DNA of 37,975 bases from an uncultured Alphaproteobacteria bacterium (GTDB lineage: Bacteria; Pseudomonadota; Alphaproteobacteria; Bin95). Position 1 is the stretch's first letter; every line of letters begins with the position of its first letter. The notes beneath the pieces were generated by a model. It was given only the letters and a program-made list of their open reading frames with translations, was not told the origin of the DNA and ran no database searches. A program made the translations under genes and the position numbers. The stretch is taken from contig CALAHN010000120.1 of NCBI GenBank assembly GCA_937891825.1, positions 1-37,975 on the forward strand, given 5' to 3'. Shown here piece by piece: positions 1 to 8,598 of this stretch.

Positions 1-413
1 GCCGGCAGCCAGTCGGCCGCCGCGACGGCCATGCCGAGGTTGAAGTCGGCGTCGGAGTCCCGGAATTTTTCGGGGAGCATGGCGCCGGTCAGGACGATGG
101 TCTTGCCCGGCACGTCCGCCAGGGCGGCCGCCGTCCGGCGCATGGTGTCGGTGCCGTGGGTGATGACGATGCGGGTCTCGGGGGCGTCCAGGACGGCCTG
201 GCGGATCGCCGCGCGGTCGGCGTCGGTGATGTCCAGGCTGTCTTTTTGCAGGACCGTCGCCGTCCGCCAGGGCGGCGGGCGTTTGGCGCGGGCGAGCACG
301 GCGGCGAAGCCGGGCGCGCCGATCTTGAAGGCATAGCCGTGGTCGGCCTCGCCTTGCGGATAGTCCTTGTCGATGGTGCCGCCGGTCTGCAGGAAGAGAA
401 GCGCGTTCGCCAT
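1..413 (-). CDS. L-asparaginase-family protein, N-terminal part (cut by window edge)
   Basis: Type I/II asparaginases hydrolyse L-asparagine or related amides using a threonine nucleophile. Reading from the ATG at 413 there are 137 open codons running off the left edge, so the C-terminus is missing. Visible motifs are TGGTIDK at residues 10-16 (Thr13 aligns with the nucleophile), KDSLDI near 57-62 (substrate-binding Ser) and THGTDTM at 85-91 (second catalytic Thr-Asp pair). No signal peptide is seen, so the protein is probably cytoplasmic. The start lies 5 bases beyond the hyuB stop, so it is the third gene of the hyuA-hyuB operon. The family call is secure. The substrate is not known, and the operon suggests an amide or N-carbamoyl compound released upstream. 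Confidence 0.85.
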   Translation of the reverse strand, partial: MANALLFLQTGGTIDKDYPQGEADHGYAFKIGAPGFAAVLARAKRPPPWRTATVLQKDSLDITDADRAAIRQAVLDAPETRIVITHGTDTMRRTAAALADVPGKTIVLTGAMLPEKFRDSDADFNLGMAVAAADWLP

Positions 414-418
414 CTCCG

Positions 419-2140
419 TCAGCCCCGGAGCGCGGCTGTCCCGGCCGGATCGACCTTGCCCGACGGATCGAGCGCCACCTTGTAGATCGCCCGCGCGGCC
501 TCGGCCGTGACGAAGCCCGCGTGCACGTCCGCCGCGACCTTTTCCGGCGCCCGCGTCGCCGCATCGCCGATGCCGCCGCCGCCGGGCATCTCGATGATCA
601 GGCGTTCGCCCGCCGGAATGGTCTGGAAGCCCTTGTTGCGCATCTCCGTCCCGGACGCGAGGCGCAAGCGGCCGTTCGCGCCATTGGCGCCGCCGGAGCG
701 GCCGCGCGGCGGGTAATGCACCCGCTCGAACGTCGCGAAAATGCCGAAGGGCGCGCCCTCGCGGTTTTCTATCTCCATGATCTGGCCAAGGCCGCCGCGC
801 TGACGGCCGGGGCCGCCGCTATCCTGCCGCAACTCCTTCCGCCAGACGACCATCGGCGTGATCGCCTCCGTCGCTTCGACCGGCACATTGCGCACGCCGC
901 TCGGATAGGGCGTCGCGGAGAGGCCGTCCTGCGCGGCGCGCGCGCCGGCGCCGCCGGAATGGAAAGAGTTCACCATGAACGGCGTCGCCTGGCCGGAGCC
1001 GCGCACGGTCATGCCATGGCCGGAGCCCAGCTTGATCGTCCACAAATTCGACGTGCCTTCCGCCGGCACGACGCCGGGCATCGCCTGCTCGATGCAGCCG
1101 AAGACCACGTCGGGGAGCATGTGGCCGATGGTCGAGCGCGCGACGACGGCGGCCGGATGCAGGGCGTTGACGATCGTGTTCTCCGGCGCTGTCACCAGAA
1201 TGGCGTCGAGCGTGCCGGCATTGTTCGGAATCGACGGCGCCACGACGCATTTCACGCCGAAGGCGGTATAGGCCTCCGTGTAGCACATGGGGCAGTTGAT
1301 GCCGCGGTCGGAGACGCCGGACGAACCGTCGAAATCGACCGTGACCACATCGTCGGCGATGGTGAGCGTCGCGACCAGATCGATCGGCTCCTCGTAGCCG
1401 TCGATCCGCATGGCGGCGGTCCAAGTTCCCTTAGGCAGCTTGGCGATGGCGGCGGTCATGCCGTCGCGGCTGGTCTTGATGATGAAGGCGCCGAGATCGT
1501 CCAGACTTTCGAGCGCATATTCCTTCATCATGGCGAGCAGGCGGCGCGCCCCGGTCTCGTTGCAGGCGGCGAGGGCGTAGATGTCGCCTTCGACCTGAAT
1601 CGGCTCGCGGACGTTGGCGCGCACCAGTTTCAGCAGCCATTCCTCCATCTTGCCGTCGCGCATCAGCGGCAGGATCGGGATGTAGAGGCCTTCGTGATAG
1701 ACCTGCCGCCCGTCCGGCGACTGGCCGACGCCGCCGATATCGACCAGATGGCTGGTGCAGGCGAACAGCGCGACCATCTTGCCGTCCTTGTAGCAAGGCG
1801 AGACGACGGTCAGATCGTGCAGATGGCCGGTGCCCATCCAGGGATCGTTGGTGATGTAGCTGTCCCCGGGGCGCATGGTTTCGGCCGGAAACTCGCGCAG
1901 AAAATGCACGACGGCGCGCGCCATCGAGTTGATATGGCCGGGCGTGCCGGTGACCGCCTGGGCCAGCATTTGGCCCTTCAGGTCGAAGACGCCGGCGGAG
2001 ACGTCGCCCGCTTCCCGGGTCGATGTCGAAAACGCGGTGCGAACCAGGGTCTGCGCCTGTTCTTCGACGACCGACAGCAGCCGGTCCCACATCACCTGAT
2101 AGCGGATGCGCGCCATGGCGTCATGTGCGGGTCTGGACAT
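419..2140 (-). CDS. hyuB: Hydantoinase B / oxoprolinase B-type subunit
   Basis: This is the B subunit of an ATP-dependent N-methylhydantoinase, 5-oxoprolinase or acetone-carboxylase-type enzyme, acting in the cytoplasm with HyuA. The 573-aa product matches the usual HyuB length and carries the family motifs PGHINSMA near 67-74 and TNDPWMGTGH near 97-106, with a Gly-rich end (PGGGGIGD). The ATG at 2140 has an AGGAGG ribosome site 9 bases upstream (2150-2155), inside the end of hyuA. The start lies 4 bases after the hyuA stop, so translation is probably coupled. The B subunit is thought to carry out ring opening or amidohydrolysis of the intermediate made by the A subunit. The exact substrate (hydantoin, 5-oxoproline or another lactam) cannot be read from sequence. 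Confidence 0.93.
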   Translation of the reverse strand: MSRPAHDAMARIRYQVMWDRLLSVVEEQAQTLVRTAFSTSTREAGDVSAGVFDLKGQMLAQAVTGTPGHINSMARAVVHFLREFPAETMRPGDSYITNDPWMGTGHLHDLTVVSPCYKDGKMVALFACTSHLVDIGGVGQSPDGRQVYHEGLYIPILPLMRDGKMEEWLLKLVRANVREPIQVEGDIYALAACNETGARRLLAMMKEYALESLDDLGAFIIKTSRDGMTAAIAKLPKGTWTAAMRIDGYEEPIDLVATLTIADDVVTVDFDGSSGVSDRGINCPMCYTEAYTAFGVKCVVAPSIPNNAGTLDAILVTAPENTIVNALHPAAVVARSTIGHMLPDVVFGCIEQAMPGVVPAEGTSNLWTIKLGSGHGMTVRGSGQATPFMVNSFHSGGAGARAAQDGLSATPYPSGVRNVPVEATEAITPMVVWRKELRQDSGGPGRQRGGLGQIMEIENREGAPFGIFATFERVHYPPRGRSGGANGANGRLRLASGTEMRNKGFQTIPAGERLIIEMPGGGGIGDAATRAPEKVAADVHAGFVTAEAARAIYKVALDPSGKVDPAGTAALRG

Positions 2141-2144
2141 GGGA

Positions 2145-4223
2145 TCAGCCCTCCTCTCGGATGAGCACGATATGCCCGCCTGCGTTCACCATCGCGGTGA
2201 AGCCCGGCGGCACGACCGTGGTGGTTTCGTCCTCGACGATCAGCGCCGGCCCGTCGAGCGTCGCTCCGGCTTCCAGATCCAGGCGCTGGTAGATCGACGC
2301 CTGATGGGCGGCGCCGCTGGCTGGGTCGAAGACCGTGCGCTTGCCCTTGGGCGCAGGCGCGGGCCTGGCGGCGACATCGGGGATGCGGTCCGGCGGCGCT
2401 CGATATGTGGCGAGCGCCAGGGTGAAGGTGATCGCCTCGACCTCGAGCTTCGGGATCGTCCGCCCGAAGAGCGCGGCATATTCCTTTGCGAACGCGCCTT
2501 TCAGGGTCTCGGCGTCCTCCGGCCCGTAGTCGCGCGGCTCCAGCGGCACGGCGATCTCGTGGCCCTGGCCCCGGTAGCGCATATAGGCGACGCGCCGCTC
2601 GACCAGTTGCTCCGTCGGCGCGCCCAGGCGCACGACCGCCTCGGCCTCGGCGCGCATCGTCTGAAAGAGCTGGGAGAGGCCGCGGGCGTCGAAATGCTTC
2701 AGCTGCACGAGGCGCGAGCGGGCGACCTCATAGGCGATCGGCGCCGCGAGGAAACCGAAGGCGGAGCCGACGCCCGCGCCCTTCGGCACGATGACCCGGC
2801 GGATGCCAAGCTTCTGGGCGAGGCGCGCCGCATGCAGCGGCGCAGCGCCGCCAAATGCGATCATTGTGCGTCCTTCGGTGTCCTTGCCGTTCTCGACCGC
2901 ATGGACGCGGGCGGCGTTCGCCATGTTCTCGTCGACGATCTCGCCGACGCCGGCCGCCGCCGCGACGGCATCCAGCCCCAGAGGCTTGCCGATATCCCGG
3001 AGGATCGCAGCTTCGGCCGCGACGCCGTCCAGCGTCATCCGGCCGCCCGCGAAATTGCCGGGGTCGATCCGGCCCATGACGAGGTCGGCGTCGGTGATCG
3101 TCGGCAGCGTCCCGCCCCGGCCGTAGGCGACCGGTCCCGGCGCGGCGCCGGCGCTGTCCGGCCCGGCCGTGATGCGCTGCAATTCGTCGAGCCGGGCGAT
3201 CGAGCCGCCGCCGGCGCCGATCTCCACCATGTCGATGACGGGAATGCGCAAGGGCAGGCCGCTGCCTTTCAGGAAACGGTAGGCGCGCGCCACTTCGAAG
3301 CTGCGGGCATATTGCGGCTGGAAATCGTCGATCAATGTCAGCTTGGCCGTCGTGCCGCCCATATCGAACGCCAGCGCCTGGGCTTCGCCGTTCGCCGCCG
3401 CCAGTCCCGCCGCCAGGATCGCGCCGCCAGCCGGGCCGGACTCGACCAGCCTGACCGGCTCCGCCATGGCCGCCTCGACATTCACGACCCCGCCCGCCGA
3501 TGTCATCAGGAGGAGCGGGCAGTCGAGGCCGGCGGTCTTCAGGCCGGATGCGAGCCGTTCCAGATATCCGGCCATCAGCGGCTGCACATAGGCGTTCGCA
3601 AGCGCGGTCGATGTCCGCTCATATTCCCGAATTTCCGGGCAGACCTGGTGGCTGAGCGTGATCGCGACGCCGGGCAGGCCTTCGGCCAGGATCGCGCCGG
3701 CGCGGAGCTCGTGCTCCGGGTTCACGTAGGAATGCAGGAACACGACCGCGAGCGCCGCCACGCCTTCCGCCTCGATCGCCGGGATCAGCGCCCGGACCGA
3801 TGCTTCGTCCAGGGTCAGGAGGACCGACCCATCGGCCGCCATGCGCTCGGTCGCCTCGAAGCGGAGATGGCGCGGCGCAAGCGCCGGCGGCCGCTCCATG
3901 TAGAGATCGTATTGATCGAAGCGGTGCTCGTAGGCGATTTCGACCGCGTCCCGGAAGCCTTTGGTCGTGACCAGCGCGGTCTTGGCGCCCTTGCGCTCGA
4001 TGATCGCATTGGTCGCGAGCGTCGTGCCGTGGATCACCAGCTTGACATCCGAAGGCGCGATCCCGGCGTCGGCGAGGATTTTTGCCGCCCCCTCGATCAC
4101 TGCCTGTTCCGGCGCTTCAGGCGTCGTCAGGAGCTTGTGGGAACGGTGACCGAACGGGCCTTCCAGCGCGAGGTCGGTGAAGGTGCCGCCGATATCGACG
4201 GCCAATCGGATGTCTGTATTCAT
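2145..4223 (-). CDS. hyuA: Hydantoinase A / oxoprolinase A-type subunit
   Basis: This is the ATP-binding subunit of the two-component hydantoinase/oxoprolinase enzyme. ATP is used to phosphorylate the cyclic amide before hydrolysis. The 692-aa product has the N-terminal ASKHA phosphate motif DIGGTFTD at residues 10-17, a second phosphate motif FDMGGTTAK in the middle, IGAGGGSIA, and VESGPAGG. This is the order seen in the Hydant_A_N, Hydantoinase_A and C-terminal beta-rich domains. It is the first gene of the minus-strand operon hyuA-hyuB-asparaginase and is divergent from chvI across 112 bases. The ATG at 4223 has no strong ribosome site, but the protein start matches the family. The role in amide or hydantoin nitrogen salvage is inferred. 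Confidence 0.93.
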   Translation of the reverse strand: MNTDIRLAVDIGGTFTDLALEGPFGHRSHKLLTTPEAPEQAVIEGAAKILADAGIAPSDVKLVIHGTTLATNAIIERKGAKTALVTTKGFRDAVEIAYEHRFDQYDLYMERPPALAPRHLRFEATERMAADGSVLLTLDEASVRALIPAIEAEGVAALAVVFLHSYVNPEHELRAGAILAEGLPGVAITLSHQVCPEIREYERTSTALANAYVQPLMAGYLERLASGLKTAGLDCPLLLMTSAGGVVNVEAAMAEPVRLVESGPAGGAILAAGLAAANGEAQALAFDMGGTTAKLTLIDDFQPQYARSFEVARAYRFLKGSGLPLRIPVIDMVEIGAGGGSIARLDELQRITAGPDSAGAAPGPVAYGRGGTLPTITDADLVMGRIDPGNFAGGRMTLDGVAAEAAILRDIGKPLGLDAVAAAAGVGEIVDENMANAARVHAVENGKDTEGRTMIAFGGAAPLHAARLAQKLGIRRVIVPKGAGVGSAFGFLAAPIAYEVARSRLVQLKHFDARGLSQLFQTMRAEAEAVVRLGAPTEQLVERRVAYMRYRGQGHEIAVPLEPRDYGPEDAETLKGAFAKEYAALFGRTIPKLEVEAITFTLALATYRAPPDRIPDVAARPAPAPKGKRTVFDPASGAAHQASIYQRLDLEAGATLDGPALIVEDETTTVVPPGFTAMVNAGGHIVLIREEG

Positions 4224-4281
4224 GGACGGAAAGCAAACACCGTCGCCACAATTCGCGCAAGCGGCGCCGCGTCAACGAATT

Positions 4282-4311
4282 TTGGCCACAATCGGCAGCG
4301 ATCCCTATATT
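4282..4311 (+). promoter_or_regulatory. Candidate sigma70-type promoter for chvI
   Basis: TTGGCC (4282-4287) and TATATT (4306-4311) are separated by 18 bases in the divergent hyuA/chvI region. A start near 4318 would leave a short leader before the chvI ATG. This is a sequence match only. A TTGACG reading on the minus strand (4275-4270) could be the -35 of the hyu operon, but it lacks a convincing -10. Confidence 0.4.
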
Positions 4312-4335
4312 GAACCAATGACATGGAGAAGGTGC

Positions 4336-5040
4336 ATGGATATGTCGCAGCGCGTAGCTCTCGTCGATGACGACCGCAACATCCTGACGTCGGTAGCGAT
4401 GGCGCTTGAGGCCGAGGGCTTCGCGGTCGATTCCTATACCGATGGCGAAGCGGCGCTCAGGGGCATCGGGCAGACGCCCGTCGATCTCGCCGTGCTCGAT
4501 ATCAAGATGCCGCGCATGGACGGCATGGAGCTGCTGCAGAAGTTGCGCGGCCGCACATCCTCGTTGCCGATCATCTTTCTGACCTCGAAGGACGATGAGG
4601 TCGACGAAGTGCTGGGCCTGCGTCTCGGCGCCGACGATTACATCCGCAAGCCCTTTTCCCAGCGCCTGCTGGTCGAGCGTATCCGGACCCTGCTGCGCCG
4701 GGTCGAATTGGGCGAGGAAACCGCCCAGTCCGGCACGGAGCAATTCACCCGCGGCGCCCTCGTCATGGACGGCGCCCGCCATCTCTGCGCGTGGCAAGGC
4801 AAGCCGGTCAATCTGACCGTCACGGAGTTCCTGCTGCTGAAGGCGCTCGCGATCCGGCCGGGCTTCGTCAAGACCCGGGATCAGTTGATGGACGCGGCCT
4901 ACGGCGACAGCATCTATGTCGACGACCGAACCATCGACAGCCACATCAAGCGCCTGCGCAAGAAGCTCCGCGAAACCGATGCGGACTTCAGCCAGATCGA
5001 AACCCTCTACGGCGTCGGCTATCGCTACAAAGCCGAATAG
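4336..5040 (+). CDS. chvI: Response regulator ChvI (OmpR/PhoB type)
   Basis: This is the cytoplasmic DNA-binding response regulator of the alphaproteobacterial ChvG-ChvI envelope/acid-stress system. It is 234 aa. The receiver domain (about 7-120) shows the acidic pocket D11-D13, phosphoacceptor Asp55 in [11 protein letters not shown], Thr83 and Lys105 in RKPF. A winged-helix trans_reg_C domain fills about 135-232, with [11 protein letters not shown] and [19 protein letters not shown]4336 is preceded by GGAG (4325-4328). ATG4342, giving [11 protein letters not shown], is an equally plausible start, whereas the upstream extension to 4177 overlaps the divergent gene and is unlikely. The partner kinase gene follows after 9 bases. 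Confidence 0.93.
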   Translation: MDMSQRVALVDDDRNILTSVAMALEAEGFAVDSYTDGEAALRGIGQTPVDLAVLDIKMPRMDGMELLQKLRGRTSSLPIIFLTSKDDEVDEVLGLRLGADDYIRKPFSQRLLVERIRTLLRRVELGEETAQSGTEQFTRGALVMDGARHLCAWQGKPVNLTVTEFLLLKALAIRPGFVKTRDQLMDAAYGDSIYVDDRTIDSHIKRLRKKLRETDADFSQIETLYGVGYRYKAE

Positions 5041-5049
5041 CGACGCATC

Positions 5050-6738
5050 TTGCGGGGGGGCCAACTCAAGGGAGATTCCCGCCCCGAGCGGCTGGACCGC
5101 CGGGCGCGCGCCGTCCGCCGCCAGCGACGGCGGCGCTGGTTCTCGCCGCTCGCCCGCGGCATGCTGCTGGTCAATCTGATCGGGCCGGCGGTTCTGGTCA
5201 CGGGCCTGCTCTACCTGGAGGGCTATGAGGCCGAGTTGATCGAAAGCGAGCTCGGCGTCCTGAAAGCCAAGGCGACCCTGGTCGCGGACGCGCTCGGCGA
5301 GACCGCCAGCCGGGAGCGCGACGGCCCGCGCGGCTACGAGGTCGTGCTGGACCAGGAAATCGCCCGGCGCCTGGTCTACCGCTTCGCCAGCCCCGGCGCG
5401 CCGAGGGTTCGATTGTTCCAGCCCGGCAGCGCGCTGCTGGTCGATAGCCGCAAGGTGCTAGGCGCGACCGGGCTGATCGAAGTCGAGCCCCTGCCGCCCC
5501 CCGACCCGGCCAGCGGCGTCGAGCACACCTTCAATCGCATCTACGACCATATCTCGCCGCTCTGGGAGCAGCTGGTGCGCGGCCGCCCGCTCTATCACGA
5601 GCGGCAGGACCAGACGGCGGTCGACTATCCTGAAGCTGTCGACGCGCTCGCCGGCGAGACCTCGGGCATGGTCCGCCGCCTGCCGGACGGGCGCCTGATG
5701 CTGACGGCGGCGGCCCCGACCCGGCGGTTCAAGCAGGTCGTCGGCGCCGTGCTGCTGTCCCACGAGGCCGACCGGGTGGCGGCGGCCGTCAGGAGCGTGC
5801 GCTTCGATATCCTGCGCCTGTTCGCCGGCGCGATGGCGCTGTCCTTTCTCGCGACCCTGTATCTCGCCGGCGCGATCTCCAGGCCGCTGCGGGCGCTGGC
5901 GCAAGCTGCGGACCGGACGCGCGGCCGGACGACGCTGGAACAGGTCATTCCGGACTTTTCCGCCCGCCGCGACGAAATCGGCGATCTTTCGACCGCGCTC
6001 CGGGAGATGACGGATGCGATCCGGGTCCGCATGGTCGCGACCGAACGTTTCGCCGCCGACGTCGCCCATGAGATCAAGAATCCCCTCACGTCGCTGAAAA
6101 GCGCGGTTGAAACCGTGGCTCGCGTCAAGGACGACGAACGCCGCAACCGGCTGCTCGCGGTCATCCAGCATGACGTGCACCGGCTCGACCGGCTGATCAG
6201 CGACATCTCGGACGCATCCCGCCTGGATGCGGAGCTGACCCGCGAGGCGGTCGAGCCGGTCGATCTGGCCGACATGCTGCGCACCCTCGTGGAAATCGAA
6301 ACGACGGCTTTGGAGGAACGGCCGGGGCCGAGCCTCCGGCTCGAGGTCGCGTCCTCGATCCGCGACAGGGCGCTGGTGAACGGCCTTGAGGTCCGGCTGG
6401 GGCAGGTCTTCCGCAATCTGATCGCCAACGCGCGGTCCTTCAGCCCCCCAGGCGGCCGCATCGAACTTCGGCTGGCGGCGCGCGACGGACAGATCGTCGT
6501 TACGGTCGAGGACGAAGGCCCCGGCATCCAGCCCGGCAAGGAAGACGCGATCTTCGAGCGGTTTTATTCCGAGCGGCCGGTCGCGGAAGCCTTCGGCAGC
6601 CATTCCGGCCTCGGCCTGTCGATTTCGCGCCAGATCATGGCGGCCCACGGCGGAACCCTGATCGCGGAGAACCGCCTCGCGCCCGACCGGACCGTGATCG
6701 GCGCCAGATTTACCGCGGCCCTGCCATCCGCCGGTTGA
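5050..6738 (+). CDS. chvG: Sensor histidine kinase ChvG
   Basis: This is the membrane sensor kinase paired with ChvI. From the TTG at 5050 the product is 562 aa. It has an Arg-rich cytoplasmic start, a first membrane segment about 38-60, a periplasmic stimulus-sensing region to about 255, a second membrane segment about 256-278 and a HAMP linker. The HisKA H-box has His340 in VAHEIKNPL. The ATPase domain has its N-box (NLIANARSF), G1 (DEGPGIQ), F-box (FERFY) and G2 (GLGLSIS), so all kinase elements look intact. The start is uncertain because TTG5050 has a poor ribosome site and the first in-frame ATG is 5161. In most relatives hprK follows. Here the next gene is rapZ after 149 bases. Confidence 0.93.
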   Translation: MRGGQLKGDSRPERLDRRARAVRRQRRRRWFSPLARGMLLVNLIGPAVLVTGLLYLEGYEAELIESELGVLKAKATLVADALGETASRERDGPRGYEVVLDQEIARRLVYRFASPGAPRVRLFQPGSALLVDSRKVLGATGLIEVEPLPPPDPASGVEHTFNRIYDHISPLWEQLVRGRPLYHERQDQTAVDYPEAVDALAGETSGMVRRLPDGRLMLTAAAPTRRFKQVVGAVLLSHEADRVAAAVRSVRFDILRLFAGAMALSFLATLYLAGAISRPLRALAQAADRTRGRTTLEQVIPDFSARRDEIGDLSTALREMTDAIRVRMVATERFAADVAHEIKNPLTSLKSAVETVARVKDDERRNRLLAVIQHDVHRLDRLISDISDASRLDAELTREAVEPVDLADMLRTLVEIETTALEERPGPSLRLEVASSIRDRALVNGLEVRLGQVFRNLIANARSFSPPGGRIELRLAARDGQIVVTVEDEGPGIQPGKEDAIFERFYSERPVAEAFGSHSGLGLSISRQIMAAHGGTLIAENRLAPDRTVIGARFTAALPSAG

Positions 6739-6774
6739 AAAGCGGCGGCCGAAGCCCGATACTTGGTTTGTCGC

Positions 6775-6825
6775 CTAGATCGAACCACGCTCAGGCGGTA
6801 ACGCCCGGAAGCGGATATTTGATCT
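6775..6825 (-). repeat. Partial copy of the 105-bp two-hairpin repeat (hairpin 2 arm), inverted
   Basis: Read on the minus strand this segment aligns along its length with the second half of the copies at 12180-12285 and 28099-28205. It shares the GATCAA start, the TATCC stretch, a GGGCGTTACCGCC-like hairpin core and the terminal GATCTAG. The other hairpin is not recognisable in 6826-6887. It lies between chvG and rapZ, where hprK would be expected. Alignment is by eye. Confidence 0.55.
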
Positions 6826-6887
6826 AAAACATAATTTCAGCGCATTTCGGCGTAAGGACGCCGCTAATCCCATAGGGTCTGCAGTTC

Positions 6888-7763
6888 GTGCCCAAGCGAC
6901 CGAATATCATCATCGTCACCGGCATATCGGGAGCCGGCAAGTCAACGGCGCTGCATGCGTTGGAGGACGCGGGCTTCGACGCGATCGACAATCCGCCGCT
7001 GACCGTCCTGCCGGCCTTGATCGAGGCCTGCGAAAACAGCGCCGGCCTCGCGATCGGCGTCGACATCCGCAGTCGGGGCTTCTCGCTTGAGGCGATCAAG
7101 CGCCTGTTGGCGGACTATCCCGGCGCCCGGCTGCTGTTCCTCGACTGCGATCTTGAGGTCGCGATCCGGCGCTTCACCGAAACCCGCCGGCGCCACCCGC
7201 TCGCGGACGCCGGTTCGCCGGTCGAAGGCATCCGCCTGGAACGGGCGACGATGGAGCCTTTGCGCGCCCAGGCGGAACGGGTCATCGACACGTCGCTGCT
7301 CTCGGGCCGGGAACTGCGCCGCCTGATTCAAGCCGGTTTCGGCGGCAACACCGAACGCCATCTCAGCCTGACGCTGGAATCGTTCTCCTTCCCCAAGGGC
7401 GCGCCGCGCGGCGCGGATCTCGTCTTCGACGTCCGCTTCCTGGCCAACCCCCATTATGAGGATGCGCTCAGGCCGCTGACCGGCCTGGACGGCGACGTCG
7501 CCGCCTTTATTCAGCGCGATCCGAACTTCCAGGGCTTCATGGACCGCCTGCAGGACATGCTGATTTATCTGCTGCCGCTTTACGAACTTGAAGGCAAAAG
7601 CTATCTGACGGTCGCGATCGGCTGTACGGGCGGCCGGCATCGATCGGTCGCGGTGACGGAACAGCTTGGCGCCTATCTGGGCGAGCGCGGCTGGCCCGTG
7701 CGCATCGGCCATCGGGAAATCGAGCGGAGGTCACCGATGAACGACGTCGAGGGCGCGGCATGA
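6888..7763 (+). CDS. rapZ: RNase adapter RapZ (YvcJ family nucleotide-binding protein)
   Basis: RapZ-family proteins bind nucleotides and, in enterobacteria, act as adapters guiding RNase E to small RNAs that control glmS. In alphaproteobacteria the role is less defined and the gene sits with PTS regulators. The 291-aa product starts with GTG (AGGG at 6874-6877 upstream). It has a Walker A motif GISGAGKST at residues 12-20 and the C-terminal family signature GCTGGRHRSV. RFLANPHYEDALRPLTG is also conserved. The last four bases overlap the ptsM start (ATGA), indicating translational coupling. Confidence 0.93.
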   Translation: MPKRPNIIIVTGISGAGKSTALHALEDAGFDAIDNPPLTVLPALIEACENSAGLAIGVDIRSRGFSLEAIKRLLADYPGARLLFLDCDLEVAIRRFTETRRRHPLADAGSPVEGIRLERATMEPLRAQAERVIDTSLLSGRELRRLIQAGFGGNTERHLSLTLESFSFPKGAPRGADLVFDVRFLANPHYEDALRPLTGLDGDVAAFIQRDPNFQGFMDRLQDMLIYLLPLYELEGKSYLTVAIGCTGGRHRSVAVTEQLGAYLGERGWPVRIGHREIERRSPMNDVEGAA

Positions 7764-8164
7764 TTGGCGTCGTGCTTGTATCCCATGGAGCGCTGGCCCA
7801 TGAACTCCTGCGCGCGGCGGAGCATGTGGTCGGGCCGATGACCGGCGCCGAAGCCATCGCGATCGGGCCGGACGACGATCCGACCGTGCGGCGCCAGGAC
7901 ATCATGACCGCGGTCAAACGCGCCGACAGCGGCGGCGGGGTCATTGTCCTGACCGACATGTTCGGCGGCACGCCATCCAATCTGGCCATCTCGATCATGC
8001 AGAACGCCCATATCGAGGTGATCGCCGGCTTCAATCTGCCGATGCTGGTGAATATCGCCCAAAGCCGCGAGCGCAACGACCTGAAAGCGTGCGCCGCATC
8101 CGCGGAAGCTGCGGGACGCAAGTATATCCGCACGGCGAGCGCGGTCCTGGGCGACAAGGCGTGA
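7760..8164 (+). CDS. ptsM: PTS mannose-type EIIA protein (PtsM/ManX-like)
   Basis: This is a cytoplasmic phosphocarrier of the regulatory phosphotransferase system. It accepts phosphate from HPr on a histidine and in alphaproteobacteria is thought to act in signalling, since no sugar-specific EIIB/EIIC is encoded nearby. The 134-aa product is a stand-alone EIIA-Man domain. His9 in VLVSHGALA is the phosphorylation site, and LTDMFGGTPSN near 74-84 is the family signature. It overlaps rapZ by four bases and HPr follows immediately. Confidence 0.93.
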   Translation: MIGVVLVSHGALAHELLRAAEHVVGPMTGAEAIAIGPDDDPTVRRQDIMTAVKRADSGGGVIVLTDMFGGTPSNLAISIMQNAHIEVIAGFNLPMLVNIAQSRERNDLKACAASAEAAGRKYIRTASAVLGDKA

Positions 8165-8169
8165 TCGCC

Positions 8170-8445
8170 ATGGCAGGGGCCTACAGGCGCGCTGTCGTCA
8201 TCAGCAACCCGAAGGGCCTACACGCCAGGCCCTCTGCCGCCATCGCCGAACTGGTGAAAGCCTATGACGCCACGGTGCTGGTCGACTGCAATGGCGAGAC
8301 CGAGGAAGCAAGCTCGATCCTCGGCCTGCTGACCCTGGGCGCTTCCCCCGGCGTCGAATTGAGCTTCCACGCGACGGGGCCTGAAGCGCAGCCCGCCGTC
8401 GACGCCATCGTCGCCTTCGTCAACAAGGGCGGCGATACGCTCTGA
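8170..8445 (+). CDS. ptsH: Phosphocarrier protein HPr
   Basis: HPr carries phosphate from EI to EIIA proteins and can be phosphorylated on a serine by HPr kinase. The 91-aa product has the His site at His18 in KGLHARPS and a Ser at Ser49 in ASSILGLLTLG. The 31-residue spacing equals that between His15 and Ser46 in well-studied HPr proteins, so both phosphorylation sites are kept. ATG8170 is preferred. GTG8161 is in frame and overlaps the ptsM stop (GTGA), so it is an alternative start. The kinase gene hprK is not in the cluster. Confidence 0.93.
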   Translation: MAGAYRRAVVISNPKGLHARPSAAIAELVKAYDATVLVDCNGETEEASSILGLLTLGASPGVELSFHATGPEAQPAVDAIVAFVNKGGDTL

Positions 8446-8462
8446 GGCCGCTTTCGGCGGCC
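8446..8462 (+). terminator. Hairpin after ptsH, possible weak terminator
   Basis: GGCCGC and GCGGCC form a 6-bp stem around a TTTCG loop directly after the ptsH stop. No T-run follows, so intrinsic termination would be weak. It may separate the PTS genes from ahcY. Confidence 0.3.
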
Positions 8463-8598
8463 CGTCCTTGCCCTGGCCGCGGGATAGGCTATGTCGCCCA
8501 TATGCACGATGTGTTATATGGTGCAATTCGTCGCCGTCGGCCCTGTCGCCCGCGGTTGTTTTTCGCACTACCCCCACGCTCCAGGAGCCGCTCGCGCC

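Noticed and set aside
2106-4313. A 735-aa open frame opposite hyuA, and similar long frames opposite other genes (for example opposite ahcY, lon and chvG)
   Set aside because: High-GC codon bias keeps antisense frames open. Their translations are Arg/Ala/Asp-rich, match no family, and the opposite strand encodes a clear conserved protein.
8446-8598. SAH or SAM riboswitch upstream of ahcY
   Set aside because: I found no recognisable riboswitch core in the 153 bases; only a small GC hairpin is visible.
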